Assembly (NCBI GenBank): GCA_038030265.1 | Contig: CM075939.1 | Location: 38,483,253-38,547,252 of the forward strand | Direction of reading: 5' to 3' | Length of the DNA: 64,000 nt | Source of the DNA: Corythucha ciliata | Taxonomy: Eukaryota; Arthropoda; Insecta; Hemiptera; Tingidae | In this document: piece after piece, positions 44,890 to 56,700 of the stretch | Layout: each line of letters opens with the position of its first letter | Position numbering within the stretch: the stretch's first letter is position 1 | Translations under genes and position numbers: made by a program | Notes under the pieces: model-generated | Told to the model about the DNA's origin: nothing | Database searches by the model: none | Seen by the model: the letters and a program-made list of their open reading frames with translations, nothing else

Positions 44890-46290
44890 GTTACAATCTC
44901 AGCCACGATTTAGCGCTTTTTTTCCTGTTCCTGTTAGCTCTTTCTCTTATCTGAATTTTAGCTGTAAAATAGCATTTTCCTTCCGTGAGTTTTCGCTTTT
45001 TCTCACTTTTAGCCGTGGACTCGGTCTAAGAACTAAGAACAACATAATTGTTTTTTTTTCTGAATTTTACCCACAAATTGGCCTCCGCGACTCATGAATG
45101 TGCGACTCATTCTCAATTTCATCAGCAAAATCAGTTATTTTCCCCAACTTCGCCTTCAAGTAGCGTTTTTCGTCCGTGAAATACAACGTTTTCTTAATTT
45201 GCTCAGTGAATTAGCGTTTTCAGCTGCCAATTAGCGATTTTTCTTAATTTTAACCACCAATTAGCGTTTTATTTTCCCACTACTATCCACGAATTCATCA
45301 TTTTTCCCAAGTAAGTAGGGAAGTTTGGTAATGCCAAAAAAAAGTTTAGCTGATACCGGATTCGTGTCTGTTTGGGTGTAAAATTGTAAATTACCATTTT
45401 TCTCAATGTTAGACGCCATTTTATTCACTTTTGTCAATGAATTAGCGCTTTTTCTCAGTTCAACCGTAGACTTTGGCTTTTGTTCTAAATTTCACCCGTG
45501 AATTGGCCTTCATACACAGCGATTTTGTCTTAATTTTATCGCAAATTGGCGCTTTTTATCAATTTTCGCCGAAAAGTTGCGTTTTGTCCCCCACGAATCA
45601 GCGATTTTTTTTTTTTTTCAATTTTTCCGTGAATTATTATCGCCTTTTCTCAATTTTAGGTGTAGAGTATAGTGTTTATCTCCCGTGAAGCATTTTTGTC
45701 TCAATTTAAGCTCAAAAATGAGGAAAACCCGTTTTCACTTATTTTAGCTGCTAATTTAGCGTTTGCGCTTATTTTAGCGTTATTTATCATTTTTAGCCGC
45801 TCATGCAGCAGCTCCTTCTCTTACTGCTATCCGTGGAATTTGACGCCATGTTTATCAATTTTCGACCCAAATTAGCGTTTTTTCACTTTTATGGCAATGA
45901 ATTAGCACTTTTTCTCAATGTTAGCCGTGGACTTGGCCTAGTTTATTCGTATATTATTGGCCTAAAAAAAAGTAAGTGTTTTTTTTTTCAATTTTCGCAC
46001 TGAAGTAGAGATTTCCTCCCGTGAATTAGTTTTTTCCTCAAATTATTAGCATTGTTTCAATTTTAATTCCAATTTTTCTTTACCCATGAATTTAAAGCGT
46101 TATCTCAATTTTAGTCGCAGACATGGGCCATTATCAGCACTTTGGCGTTTTTCTCTAAATTCCTCTATAAATAAGCCGCGAAACTGTGATTTTGTCAAAA
46201 TGTTGGTCTGCGGTAAAGTTGCATGAAGAAACCGTGAATTTGCGGTTTCAGCCACGAATATTTGCGCTATTTTAAAACTTCTATCCTTGG
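44890..46290 (+). repeat. 30-bp family 1 array, plus orientation (large)
   Basis: About 40 units, cores AATTTTAGCCG and GAATTAGCG, with interspersed T runs. Confidence 0.87.
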
Positions 46291-47508
46291 GCTTATACAT
46301 ATACTTTCCACGTAAGGGCGCCTTGTATATAGACTTTAGCCGCCTAAGGACCTACAGAAACTGGGGATCGGCGAATTTCGCGCGCAGCGAACCAGATTTG
46401 GAACAATCGCTCATAAATGAAGTATACGCACGATCTTCCCGACCGCTAGCTGCCGCAGTGAGTTTTGGGTGGGTGGGGGGGCTACCTTCTGCATAAACCT
46501 CTTTCCCCGTTTCAGGTCATTTGAACTGCAGTCTCCTTTCCAAGGTTCCACCTTCCGCCGGACATTGTCATTTTATTGATGTAATCCAATCGGACCAAGT
46601 ATATCATGTGGTGGGTGCACAAATTGAGTGTGAAGGAAGTCGGGCACAGACACTGCGTCGCTTGGTTCGGTATACAAGAGTCACTGAGGCGACTTCCTTC
46701 AAGTTTCAACTTACTTTCCTGTGTTTAAGGACTTCCGGAAAACTATAAACCCGATAGATACAATTTTTGAAAACGCTTGAGAATCATCTATAATTGTGGA
46801 AACCCAAGAAATATTTTACGCTGCAGGGAAACGGAATTATGAAACTTTAGAGAGAACACCAACTACATCCAACAGAGAACAAACACGAGGCAAATCGCCC
46901 GCTCACCACACTTCCTCACAGCTCCCTTGCAAACACCAATCACCAATCACCATCGTTTTTGAAAGAGATATTCAGTTATTGGATTTAAGACTCGTTGGGG
47001 TGATTGGGAGGGGTAGTTCAACGGGATAATTTCCCCGTAAGGTTTCCCTTACATCCTATCATCATTTCCTTTCTTTCTTTCTTTTTTTAACTCTCTGGGG
47101 GCTATATCGTCCTCCTTCATGAGCTCATTTCACCCTCAATCACCTGGATGGAGGGACGAAGCATGGTTGGCGGGGAAGGGGTTGTGGCTGATGTGCCTGG
47201 TGGCAAGGGCGAGGTTGTGGTGGAGGAGGAGGAGGTGTTTCGATTCAAGCGCTAGTACATTTGTACGGCCTCTTTTTTACCCCCCTAAACTCAATTAGTT
47301 TGAGAAGCTCTTCGGCGTATAAGGAGAAGGGAATGAATGACACAGATTGAAAGTGGTGAGAGTGGGGGGTTGCGATCAGCATTTAAAGTGCGAACAGGCG
47401 GTTTCTGAAAAAGCAAAATCGATTGATTGTTGTGCCATTTAAGTGGCAATGGCGTAGGTATACGGAGGAATAAACATATGCATTTTTTTTTTTTTTGTAA
47501 AGCTCAAA
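46291..47508. other. Upstream region of the TUG-like gene
   Basis: The promoter should lie here, but I see no clear TATA box. It contains (GGA)n-like sequence near 47222 and a T run (47484-47496) just before the proposed start. The 46521-46748 open frame has no recognisable domain. Confidence 0.4.
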
Positions 47509-50500
47509 ATGAAAGTTCTCTACAACAGGCAAAACACTGTGTCCCTGGTTGTTGAAACCGACGCCCTTAACAAGATTATCCTGAAGCTGAACTCCTCCTA
47601 CACCATCGATCAGGTTTTTTTTCTCAAATAACGGAAACTTCCTATTGAATAACGTTAAAAATTGAAATATTTTTATTTTTAGGTATTGACCACCGTTTGT
47701 AGAAAATGGGACTTGTTGAAAGACAAGCACTGCGTGAAGTAAGGCAATGCAACCCTCTCCCCCAACCACAACACACTTCTGGCTGACCTTCCAAATAAGG
47801 TTGGCCGGGAAAAAACTGAAAAAGTCTTGGACTTTGACGGAAGCCAATCTGATGAATGGTACTTGCTTGAAAGTTACTCGCGACGATGACGCTGATTCAG
47901 TCAGGGACTCTAGTAATTTAAAACAGGTCCTCGTGGATATTTATTTGGAGGATGAGGAACTGACGATAACTGATAAATTCAATTTGAGCGGTAATACGGT
48001 GCCGAAAATGGGGGGGGGGTGAAAGGGAGGGAGGAATAATTATGAAGAACCACGTGTTAGACAGTCTCTGGGACGTCTATACGAAGATATCGGCGACAAG
48101 ACTTGCAGTTTGGGAGGAAGTCGTTCGAATGACTTGTCTTGGAATTACGTTCGAAACGATTGACGCTATGGAAAAGACGCGTCTTATTTCCTTCGGGGAA
48201 GGAATTCAAAGGCTATACATCAGGTCTAAATGTATATTTTAAGATCTTTACAACAGCTGTTGACCCATCCCGGTCGCGACAATAAAAACTGTCATCGTGA
48301 GGATTAAGAGGGAGGTTGCACCGGAGAGTGCAATGTACAAGTGTGGCTCGTGGCACCAAATAGCAAGTCCCGGGGACGGATGTCGGGAGTCCCTATAATC
48401 TGAAAGGTTCAGAGTGTGATTTCTACTGGTATCGCACATCAGATTTGAAAATAACGTTTCAAGCGTCTTGGCCGGATACCTCATTTGCCAAAATTATGGT
48501 GACCAGACGTCCAGTTTCCCCGGACATGTCCTACTTTTTAGATAGCGTCTTACTTATCGCTCTCCACTTATTTTAACGTCGGATTTGTTATTCTCGCTGA
48601 TTTCCACGCTTTCAAAGCCCAAATTTTGTGCCTTTGCCTCTTTCTGAAAAGGCTGGTTTGGCTAATTCAGTTAGTTGATTTTGCTCTTTCAAAAACTAAA
48701 TTTCCGGATTTGGCTCGTTCAAAACCCAAATTTTCGTCAATTTGGGTCTTAAAAATCCAAAGTTTTGCGGAATTCCACTCTTTCAAAACCTAATTTTGCG
48801 GATTTTGTTAATTTAAACCCCAATTTCTCAGAATGTTAGCTATTCCACAAGCCAAATTTCGTGGATCCCTTATGGAATCCACAGTTACACATTTTTGGAG
48901 AATTCGAAAAACTAATATAACTGCGAAAAGACAAACGTTAAAAATAACTTCAACACCAAATATTAATTAATAACTCTACAACTAGCTAATAATAATAATA
49001 ATTCTTATAATAAATAAAATAAGCCAAAAGTCGGTTTCAACTTGAGTTGTATCGTGCATTGACGATTTTTTTATAACCAATATCGCGGATTTTGCTCTAA
49101 CCCACAATTTCACGAATTTTTGCCATTTCATACCCAATTTTGCGTATTTTCATTCTTTCAAAAACCAAATTCTGTGGTCTTGAATCTTCCCAGAATAAAT
49201 TTCGCTAGGTCAAAATACTAATGTGGCTATTTCAAATGAAAATTCACGGATTTGGCTCACTCAACAACCATAATTTAATCGCTTGCCTTCCGTCACTCTT
49301 TGGCCGTTTTTTCGCTGTTTTTTCTACACGGATTTTTTTTTTATAAAGTTTTCTCTCCCTTTTTATCCTCATACTTACAATTTTTTCCCCCATTCCAATA
49401 ACCCAATTTACCAGCGTTTTAAGCGAATCAAAGTGAAAATTAGGGAGATACAAGCACCTCCGAGCGTGTTTTCTTGAATATTTTCATTACTCCCACAATT
49501 TAATATTAGGGAGTTATTGCATAACCGTCTGACGGTTAACGTTAACGGTTATGTGACGTCATGATAAGCGTAAAATTCAAATTTTGAGTTTAAGCGTTAA
49601 TCACAAACGTTTAAAGATCATATGAGGAGGTGTTTCATTAATTTATTTGAAGCAATTAAGTGCGTCTATGCCCTACCATGTGTTCATATTTTAGCGCAAC
49701 TATTATTTGCAATAGGGAGTTATTGCATAGCCGTCTGACGCTTATTGTTTACGGTTATGTGACGTCACCATAAGCGTAGCCGTTTATGTTGGTGGAAAAA
49801 GAGTTATTGCAAATAATAGTTGCACTAAAATATGAACACATGGTAGGGCTTAGATGCACTTAATTGCTTCAAATAAATTAATAAAACACCTCCTCATACT
49901 GGTCTTTAAACGTTTGTGATTAACGCTTAAACTAAAAATTTGAACTTTACTCTTATCATGACGTCACATAACCGTTAACGTTAACCGTCAGACGGTTATG
50001 CAATAACTCCCTAATAACTCTTTTTCCACCGACACAAACGGCTACGCTTATGGTGACGTCACATAACCGTAAACGTTAGGCGTCAGACGGCTATGCAATA
50101 ACTCCCTATTTTCTTAAATTCAACATGATCCAGAATTCGCAACGTATGTGCTAGATTAGTATGAAAAAATCATTTTTCGATAAAGACTGAAATGTGCCAA
50201 TTGCAGAACATAATTTTTCTAATAATAATAATATGTAATAATATTTATTTCCCTTTCAGCGTAATATAATAATTATGAATAGGGTTGTCACATGTTTTTC
50301 ACTTAAGGATGCAGCAGCTCACTCAATGAATACGGCACCTTAAGAATTAAATGTCTTTTAAATGATTTTAAATTAACGATCCCGTTTTCAGCTTTGAATA
50401 TTGCCGGAATCTGGTGGTGCAGCTGTAGTCCTCTGACATTCGGGTCTATCTGAGCCTTATTAATTCGCGTGAATGGTAAAGCTGGTTGTTCAGTAGATCT

Positions 50501-53500
50501 TGTCTCATAGCCATGACTTTTCTCTATGGTAATTCTTCCATCTAATAAGCTGCTGTTGAGCACCTTCAGACATTCGCATGCGTAAGTAGCGTACAATGTA
50601 GGAATGGCCAACTCAGAAAATGCGTCTCTACAGGAGTCACGAAGTTTCAGTTGTGCTATTATCCTCACGGCTCTTTTTTGAAGTTTAAATAAGGTCCGAG
50701 TTCCAGGAACACCTCCCCAGACAGCAATACCATGCGCAAGTATGGAATGGAAACAACCATAGTAAACCATTCTCAGGACATCTTTTGACACGCTAGACTT
50801 AAGTTTTCGTAGCATGAAATTTACCCTCGTCAGTCTTTTCGAGAGTTCCTCAAAGTGCTTTTTAAACGTGAGTTTGGAATCCAGATGAATTCCCAGAAAT
50901 TTCACAGCATTGTTCTCAAATTCTGGGAAATTACGTAGGCAGAACACGATCCGGGAAGTCTTTTCGTCGTTTATTTCTAAATTATTTGCGTCAAACCGGT
51001 CCTTGGCTTTCGCAACTGATGCTGTCGACGACGTAATGGCGGTATCATAATTCCGCGAGCAAGTGAGAAGGGTTGTGTCGTCGGCATATCTCAGAGGTAC
51101 ACAGTCGTAACAGCAAGATTCAAAAACATTAGTCAGTATTATAAAGAGAGTGGGACCAAGAATAGAGCCCTGGGGCACGCCCGTCTTCACTGGCTTCAAG
51201 GTCGAATTCTGGTGCAAATCTAAAGAGACGTACTGAAGTCTGTTGCTGACGAAGGACTTCATTAAGTCATGAACCCTCCCCCCAATGCGACATCCCGCCA
51301 GTTTTTTGAGGATTAACCGATGATCCGCTCTATCAAAAGCCTTACTGAGGTCCAAAAAGTCACCAACAGCAATCCCTTTTGCCTCAAATGTTTGCACAAT
51401 TTTATACGTCAGTGCTTGAATAGCATTTGGCGTCGATTTTCCTGAGCGATATCTGAACTGATTTGGTGAGAATAGATCGAAACTTTCAAAATATTCGGTG
51501 AGCTGCTTGTTAGTTAAATGTTCAACAACCTTAGATATCACTGGAAGGACCGACACGGGCCTGTAGTTGCCCAAGTCGTCCTTCTTTCCCTTCTTGTGGA
51601 CTGGCACAACCTTGGCTATTTTGAGAGAATTAGGAAAGGATCCAGATGCCAAACTCGCATTCAACAGAACATAAAGCGGCTCCAGTATGAACGGAATAAT
51701 TTCCTTGAAAAGATTCGAGGACATCCCGTAATATTCCCATGCATTTGAAGACTTCAGACCCCTAACGAAGGTCAGTATCTCTTCTCGTGAAACGTGCCGA
51801 AATTCGTAAATTCCACGGGGGTCGTCGCTCGTCTCCTCTGTAGCCGATGATTTAGCAGCTGATGAATTATTTGCGACTGGAACCGAAAATTGCTCACTAA
51901 ACTATTCAGCTGAGAACTCCCAAGACGAGTCACCCCGCCGTGCAGAAATATTGAACAGCCACCACACGCAGAATCCTTTCTACAGTAGGCCACGGTATTG
52001 TATTCTTCCAACGTATAAAGAGGGATCTCTTCCTCTTTAAGCCAATGTTCTGTGAGGCACATGACATCAGGGCGATGGGGGAGCAAAACATCGTCCAGAG
52101 CCAGGTACTTGCTTTTTAAACCACGTATATTCAGATGTTGGACTTTTATAGTCTCCAGTCATGCTGCAGGAGACACCTTGGGTGGCCCCAGAAATCTAGA
52201 TGGGGCAAGAAGGCAACCCCTCGGCCACAGATCAGGGTTTGCAATGTCCTCAAAGCAATTTTCATCAACTACTATCCGAAACGATGAGTAGGAGTTGTGC
52301 CGAGTTAGCAGCTTCTGACATTCAGGTGGGTTTTCGAAGTCAAGGCTACCTAAGAGTTTCAATACAGATTCGACGGATGTTTCGGGATGAAGGCGGCTGA
52401 TGAAAAGTCCTTTTTTACGCGGAACAACTCTGATTTCCAAATTGTTATTGCCCCTTCCCAGACAAACCTTTCTAACCGGTCGATGGTCATTTTTGGTGGC
52501 ACGAACGTCTATTCCCCCACCCATTCGCTGATGCTCCGACCGTTTATCAGCAGAATTGGAGTTGAGCTTGTCCGTTGAAAGAGCCGGCAATAAATATTCA
52601 CCACGGCGCTGTTTCCTGTGCCTTCTAGGCTTCCCAAGCATATACTCCCCTTCGAGTTCATCTACTGGTTCAGACTTATCTCGAACCTCTTCCTCTCGAA
52701 CAATTGCATTCACGCAAATGTGTGTATATGTCTACATACACTTATTATAGGCAACAATAAAATGATAAATTACTTGTTTTAGTATCCAAAGTCTTATTCC
52801 AACACTAGAACCCAAATAAAAACCATTTAAAGAAAACCACCAAAAATGAACATTGTTTCATTAAGAGGCGCGTGTGACGGAAGGTTTAGGTTCTTTCAAA
52901 TCCCATTTTCATGGATTTTCATTCTTTCAGTGCCTAATTTCGCTCCTTCAAATGCTTTCAATCACCGCAATTCTGGGGCTGCCATACCACAGAAATGCAA
53001 AACTGGTTTGAATGGCCGTGCTTTTGACAATGAAGATGGTGTGCTACACAGCCCAATAACCTGTGTACTCCGGAAAAGGTTTGGAACAAGTGTTGCCAAC
53101 TGAGAAATTTTTCTGCTTTCCCCGTCAAGTCAAGCTCAAAATTCCGTCAGAAATCCGTCAATATAAATTCCTTCCCTTTAAAAAGTCGTCTAAATAAGTA
53201 AAGTAATCAGTAGCATCCCTTTGGTATAACGGCGAGAGGGACAGACGGACAGGGGCCCCCTCTTCCGAGCAGGTTCCTAATAAAGATTGGAAAATAGGGA
53301 TTATGTAATTTTGATTTTCATCAATTTAGGAACGACATTGTGAAAAATGCTCTCATTCGAGACTAAAATTGAGAACAATTAGCGAATTCACGGTTTATGG
53401 TGCCTCTTTTACGGTTAAAATTTAGAAAAAACGCTTACGCACTCTCAAGTTCACGGCTGAAGTTGAAAAAAAGCGGTAAATCATGAACAAAAGTGATCAA

Positions 53501-55442
53501 AATCGCTCATTCCTGGAGGAAAAAAAAAAAAAAAAAAAAAAATCGAGAAAACGCCAACGTCTGGAGGCAACATCTAAGTGACTAATTATGAAAAAAAAGC
53601 ACTATTCATGGCATGAATTCAATAAATTGCTGCTAAAATTAGGAAAAAGGGTCATTTGATGGTTAAAATTGAGAAAAACTTATATTTTGCAGCTAAAATT
53701 GAGAAAATATGTTAATTCGCTGCTACAATGTCAAAACAACGCTGATTCGAGGCTAAAAATGAGATAAAGAGCTAATTCACGGCTAAAGTAAAAATAAAAA
53801 CGCAAATTGGCTACATATAAGAAAAAGCGCAAATTCTAGGCTAAAATTGGGGAAAATCGCCAGGTCATGCTTAAAATAATATAAAAATTGCAATCAATTA
53901 AAAAAAAATCGATAGTTTAAGTTGTAATGAGGCTCTTTTACGGTTGAAATTGAGAAAAAACGCTAATGTGATGTCCTTAGGGCAAGTCCGCGGCCGAAAT
54001 TAATCAAAGCAGCTTAGCTTGACAAAAACGCTTGGCAAAATCTAGACGACGCCAAGTCGCGGTTACTGGGGGCAACTTATTGGCTGTAGATAAGAAAAGG
54101 CGCAAAAATGCGTTCATTCGTGACCAAAATGGGTTAAAAAGCTAATACGCGGTTAAAATTGAGATACAGCGCAGAAAATGTTTCCCTTTCAAATAGAGAA
54201 AAGGTGGTCATTTGCAGCTAGTTAGTCCGTCGTTTCTCGATTCAATTCCATGATCGAAATTGAAAAAAGCTCTAATTTGTGGCTAAAATCAAGGTAAAGC
54301 GTGAAATCTCGACTAAAATTGAGAAAAATTGTCATAGCACGTCTAAATTTGAGCTGTTCATTTCTGCACAACCAAGTGCAGGAACGCATGTTGATTCCCA
54401 TTCCCAGTTTTATTTTTACTCCGTTTCGTAGTACGAGTGAGTTCACTAACTTTTACATCTGGTCACCTTAGCCAAAATGTCATTTTAGTGCGTTTCATTT
54501 TGAAAATGCACTATTGGTCTCGTTCTCTTTTCAAAAGGATCAGTTTCCGGCCCTAAGTGGCCATAGTTAGGGGCTAAACAGCAAGTACCGAAGCGCCTGG
54601 ATTGTCAATGGGTGGATAAAACTTGATTATTTGAGCTGAAAATGATATTTTCGAACAGTTTTATCTTTCTTGACCGCTTAGAGTGACGCCTTTTATCCCA
54701 CAGATGCTTCAGAACGCGGCTACCGTGGCTGAATAGTTCACCGGTTCTCCCACTGCTCGCCGATGAAAAAACGAAGAACGTCGGGAAACGAAAAGCTCAC
54801 CCGAAACGACATTTTACGTTCTATCCGAAGACAACAGAAGTATGCAAAATAGGAGAAGTTCGATTGACTTCAAAAAATAATTGTCCATAATTGGTTTACA
54901 GTTGAGCGAACGATTCGGCCGAATATATCTAGCAAAATGGGAAAACTGCGAAGGAATCGAAGAAAAGGTCAAAGTATTTTCAGGTGGAAAACGTCTCAAG
55001 ATCCACGTCCCAAAAGATTACGTGGTCGAAGCGAATTTCACCGCTTCTGAAACTGTCGGTGACGTAATCAGCTTCGTGGCCAAGTACACAACGTGCTCGT
55101 CAGATAAATTCTATTTATGTGAGTGCCGAGAGTGTACGGATTACTTTAAAAAACCTTTTTCGTAATTTTGGTTTTTAAAAAAAAGGCTTGAAATCGCCAA
55201 AAATTATCCTCGAACCTGAAAAAAAAATCCAAGAACTGAAAAGTCTCGAACAGGACGTCTCTTCGGTATGGCTCGTACCCGTCGGTGCTCTTAAAAAATG
55301 TTTCTCCTTCAACGGGGACACGATGGGCTCACTCGAAGGGGACAACGTGAAAAAAATTGTATCGAGCGCGAGCCTGGGAAATTATTTGAGTCGGAACCGG
55401 TCGACGATGTCAAAAAACTCCAAATATCGCCATAACGAGTAG
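47509..55442 (+). CDS. TUG/ASPSCR1-like UBX-domain protein
   Basis: Proposed exons: 47509-47613, 47683-47738, 47800-47990, 48061-48223, 54704-54839, 54902-55118 and 55186-55442 (stop). All have GT-AG borders and matching phases, totalling 374 aa. Small introns are 61-70 bp; one is 6,480 bp. The first exons give two ubiquitin-like folds as in TUG. IDQVLTTVCRKWDLLKDKHC matches the LLQVLEDTCRRQDF region, and WTLTEANLMNGTCLKV aligns without gaps to the QWRFANLPNNAKLEM block. The C-terminal exons give the UBX domain, with SETVGD and FYLCLKSPKIIL in the family's positions. TUG proteins bind p97/VCP and tether GLUT4-type vesicles at the Golgi; that role is known for mammals and inferred here. It is shorter than human TUG (553 aa); the unstructured middle seems reduced, or an exon is missed in the large intron. 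Confidence 0.82.
48590..49260 (+). repeat. 30-bp family 3 array
   Basis: The clearest copy of this family: units with core GGATTTGGCTCTTTCAAAAC followed by CCAATTTTGC, spacing 30-32 bp. Eroded at the right end, where it merges into AT-rich DNA. Confidence 0.8.
49507..50110. mobile_element. A-B-A'-B' foldback MITE cluster
   Basis: Four segments: A 49507-49712, B 49713-49806, A' (complement of A) 49807-50013 and B' (complement of B) 50014-50110. A and A' are about 205 bp and nearly identical. B and B' are about 95 bp. A and B both begin GGGAGTTATTGCATA and share about 60 bp including TGACGTCA. TA-rich sequence flanks the segment joins. A solo B' lies at 28931-29025. No coding capacity. Confidence 0.85.
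50303..51900 (-). pseudogene. LINE ORF2, reverse transcriptase part
   Basis: The frame is open from the TAG just above about 51900 to the stop at 50303. Landmarks in order: VPVHKKGKKDDLGNYRPVS (RT blocks 1-2), FLDLSKAFDRADH (first catalytic Asp), GVPQGSILGPTLF (block 4), LRYADDTTLL (catalytic YADD), then FLGIHLDSKL and the jockey-type C-terminal region through HGIAVWGG. The catalytic YADD box is intact and the RT frame is unbroken for over 500 codons, so this copy is fairly young. Loss of most of the endonuclease makes it non-autonomous. Confidence 0.92.
51772..52086 (-). pseudogene. LINE endonuclease fragment
   Basis: Contains DVMCLTEHWLKEEEIP and CGGCSIFLHGG, matching the early part of APE-type endonucleases of jockey-like elements (the E of LTEHWL is catalytic). 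The rest of the domain, including the SDH-type end, is missing; the frame then runs out of step with RT near 51900. Confidence 0.8.
52159..52713 (-). pseudogene. LINE ORF1 C-terminal part
   Basis: About 184 codons: a basic and acidic N-terminal region, then FISRLHPETSVESVLKLL and SSFRIVV, ending DLWPRGCLLAPSRFL. This is the RRM-like end of ORF1 in jockey-type elements. No zinc knuckles are seen. Separated from the endonuclease fragment by about 70 bp. Confidence 0.75.
53330..54360 (-). repeat. 30-bp family 1 array, minus orientation
   Basis: Units reading CTAATTCACGGCTAAAATTG with an A23 run at about 53519-53542. Last large block in the TUG-like intron. Confidence 0.84.
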
Positions 55443-55468
55443 TCGTTTTTTAGTTGTTTTATTTTGGA

Positions 55469-55479
55469 AATAAAATAAA
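55469..55479 (+). promoter_or_regulatory. Poly(A) signals of the TUG-like gene
   Basis: Two overlapping AATAAA hexamers lie 27-37 bp after the stop codon, consistent with a very short 3' UTR. Confidence 0.7.
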
Positions 55480-55519
55480 TTTATTGTTGGAATGTATCGT
55501 GTGACTGCGGGGCGAGCCA

Positions 55520-56200
55520 GGCGCGGATCCAGAGTTGTTCTCAATTCTCGTGGGGAGGGGGGGGGGGATTTTAGCTGCAAAAGAATAATATGCTTTTTGT
55601 CAATTCAATACTGTGGACGAGTCCTTTGACTCAATTTCAGCCGTGAGAAGGTCTCCAATAAGACGTGAATTAGCGTTTTTTTCTTCATTTTGGCCTCGAC
55701 TTTGCATCGTTTCTCAATATTAGCATTGAAAGAGCGATTTTTCTCAATTTTCGACGCGTTGGCTTTTTTTATTAATTAGGCACAAAAAATGATCACTTTT
55801 TCTCAGTGAATGGGCGCTGTCACTCAATTTTACTAGCCGCCGCAAATGAGGGCTTTCTCAATTCTTGTATACCACGAAGGAATCCCTTTTCTCGTTTTTA
55901 GCCGTGGAAGGGTCTCCACAGACCGGAAATTAGCGTATTTTATGAATTTTGGCCTGGTCATTGTATAGAAAAACCGATGTTCCGAAAAACCGAATGTTCT
56001 CAATTTTAGCCGCAAATCAGCGTTTTTCTTCATTCTAGCCGATGGAATCAGCGCATTTTTGTCCGTAAACGCGGGGGTTTCTTAATTTTCCACTAAGTTT
56101 TCTCAAGAAACTGCATGTGAGCAGCAAATTCGCGCTTTTTATCCATTTTCACCCTCGAATCAGGGCTACTGCCCAATTTTAGCAGTGAATTACCGTTTGC
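55520..56200 (+). repeat. GC-rich divider and 30-bp family 1 array, plus orientation
   Basis: Begins with GCGCGGATCCAGAG and a G11 run (55555-55567), then about 20 units with AATTTTAGCCG cores. Confidence 0.75.
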
Positions 56201-56209
56201 TATAGCCAC

Positions 56210-56700
56210 GAATTGGCCCTTTCCCCCCTCCTACACACCTACCTGCAGCTACCAACCCACCACCTCTAACGAACCAACGACCCCGACCACCCTTAACGAA
56301 CCCACCATCACAACCCCAACAGAACCTCTCCCCAAAACACCTAAAGAGCCTACCCCCACCGCCCCTAACAAACCTAACCCCTCCACCACTAACATATACC
56401 CCCCCCACTTTCACACTTCCTCGTCACCTTGCCCACCTGAAATACACGATGTCGCTTCGAAAATGGTCCCAATCCAATAAATATCCCAAAAATTCTGCCC
56501 TTCCCAGTTTTCACAAATCTATTTCCGCACGCACTAACCGTACGCCTTCGACTCCGCCATCAATCCCGAAAACTTGCAAGATCCACCATCTGCGATCAAC
56601 TTGGACCCAGCCCCCCCAAATTCCAGTCATCAAACACGTATATCGCTATTCCTCAAGCCCCAAATCAATTTAAAACCCCAAGGGTAAAGAGATATTTTTA
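56210..56700 (+). repeat. C-rich low-complexity region
   Basis: Degenerate repeats of CCCACCACC/AACGAACC type. It creates a Gly/Arg-rich open frame on the minus strand that has no other support. Confidence 0.6.

Larger units (their letters stand above)
50219..52735 (-). mobile_element. Jockey-like non-LTR retrotransposon (LINE), internally deleted
   Basis: On the minus strand the order is the end of ORF1, part of the endonuclease, then the reverse transcriptase and a 3' tail of ATT repeats at about 50219-50240. The 5' part of ORF1 is missing, and an internal deletion/frame change joins endonuclease to RT near 51900. It lies antisense in the large intron of the TUG-like gene. No target duplication was found. 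Confidence 0.88.
48224..54703 (+). other. 6.5-kb intron of the TUG-like gene
   Basis: Bounded by CAG|GTCTAA (a weak donor) and CCCACAG|A. It contains a family 3 array, the A-B-A'-B' foldback, an antisense jockey-like LINE and a family 1 array. The weak donor leaves room for a different exon 4 end. Confidence 0.6.

Noticed and set aside
46521..46748. Small 75-aa protein gene before the TUG-like gene
   Set aside because: No domain, no start context or splice support; could be non-coding leader.
47747..48022. Separate 91-aa gene
   Set aside because: Its first part is intron 2 read through; the rest is exon 3 of the TUG-like gene, and the end is intron 3.
50011..50110. Terminal inverted repeat of the adjacent LINE
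   Set aside because: LINEs have none, and the same unit is found alone at 28.9 kb and as B at 49.7 kb.
56190..56414. Gly/Arg-rich 74-aa open frame on the minus strand
   Set aside because: Produced by C-rich low-complexity DNA on the plus strand.
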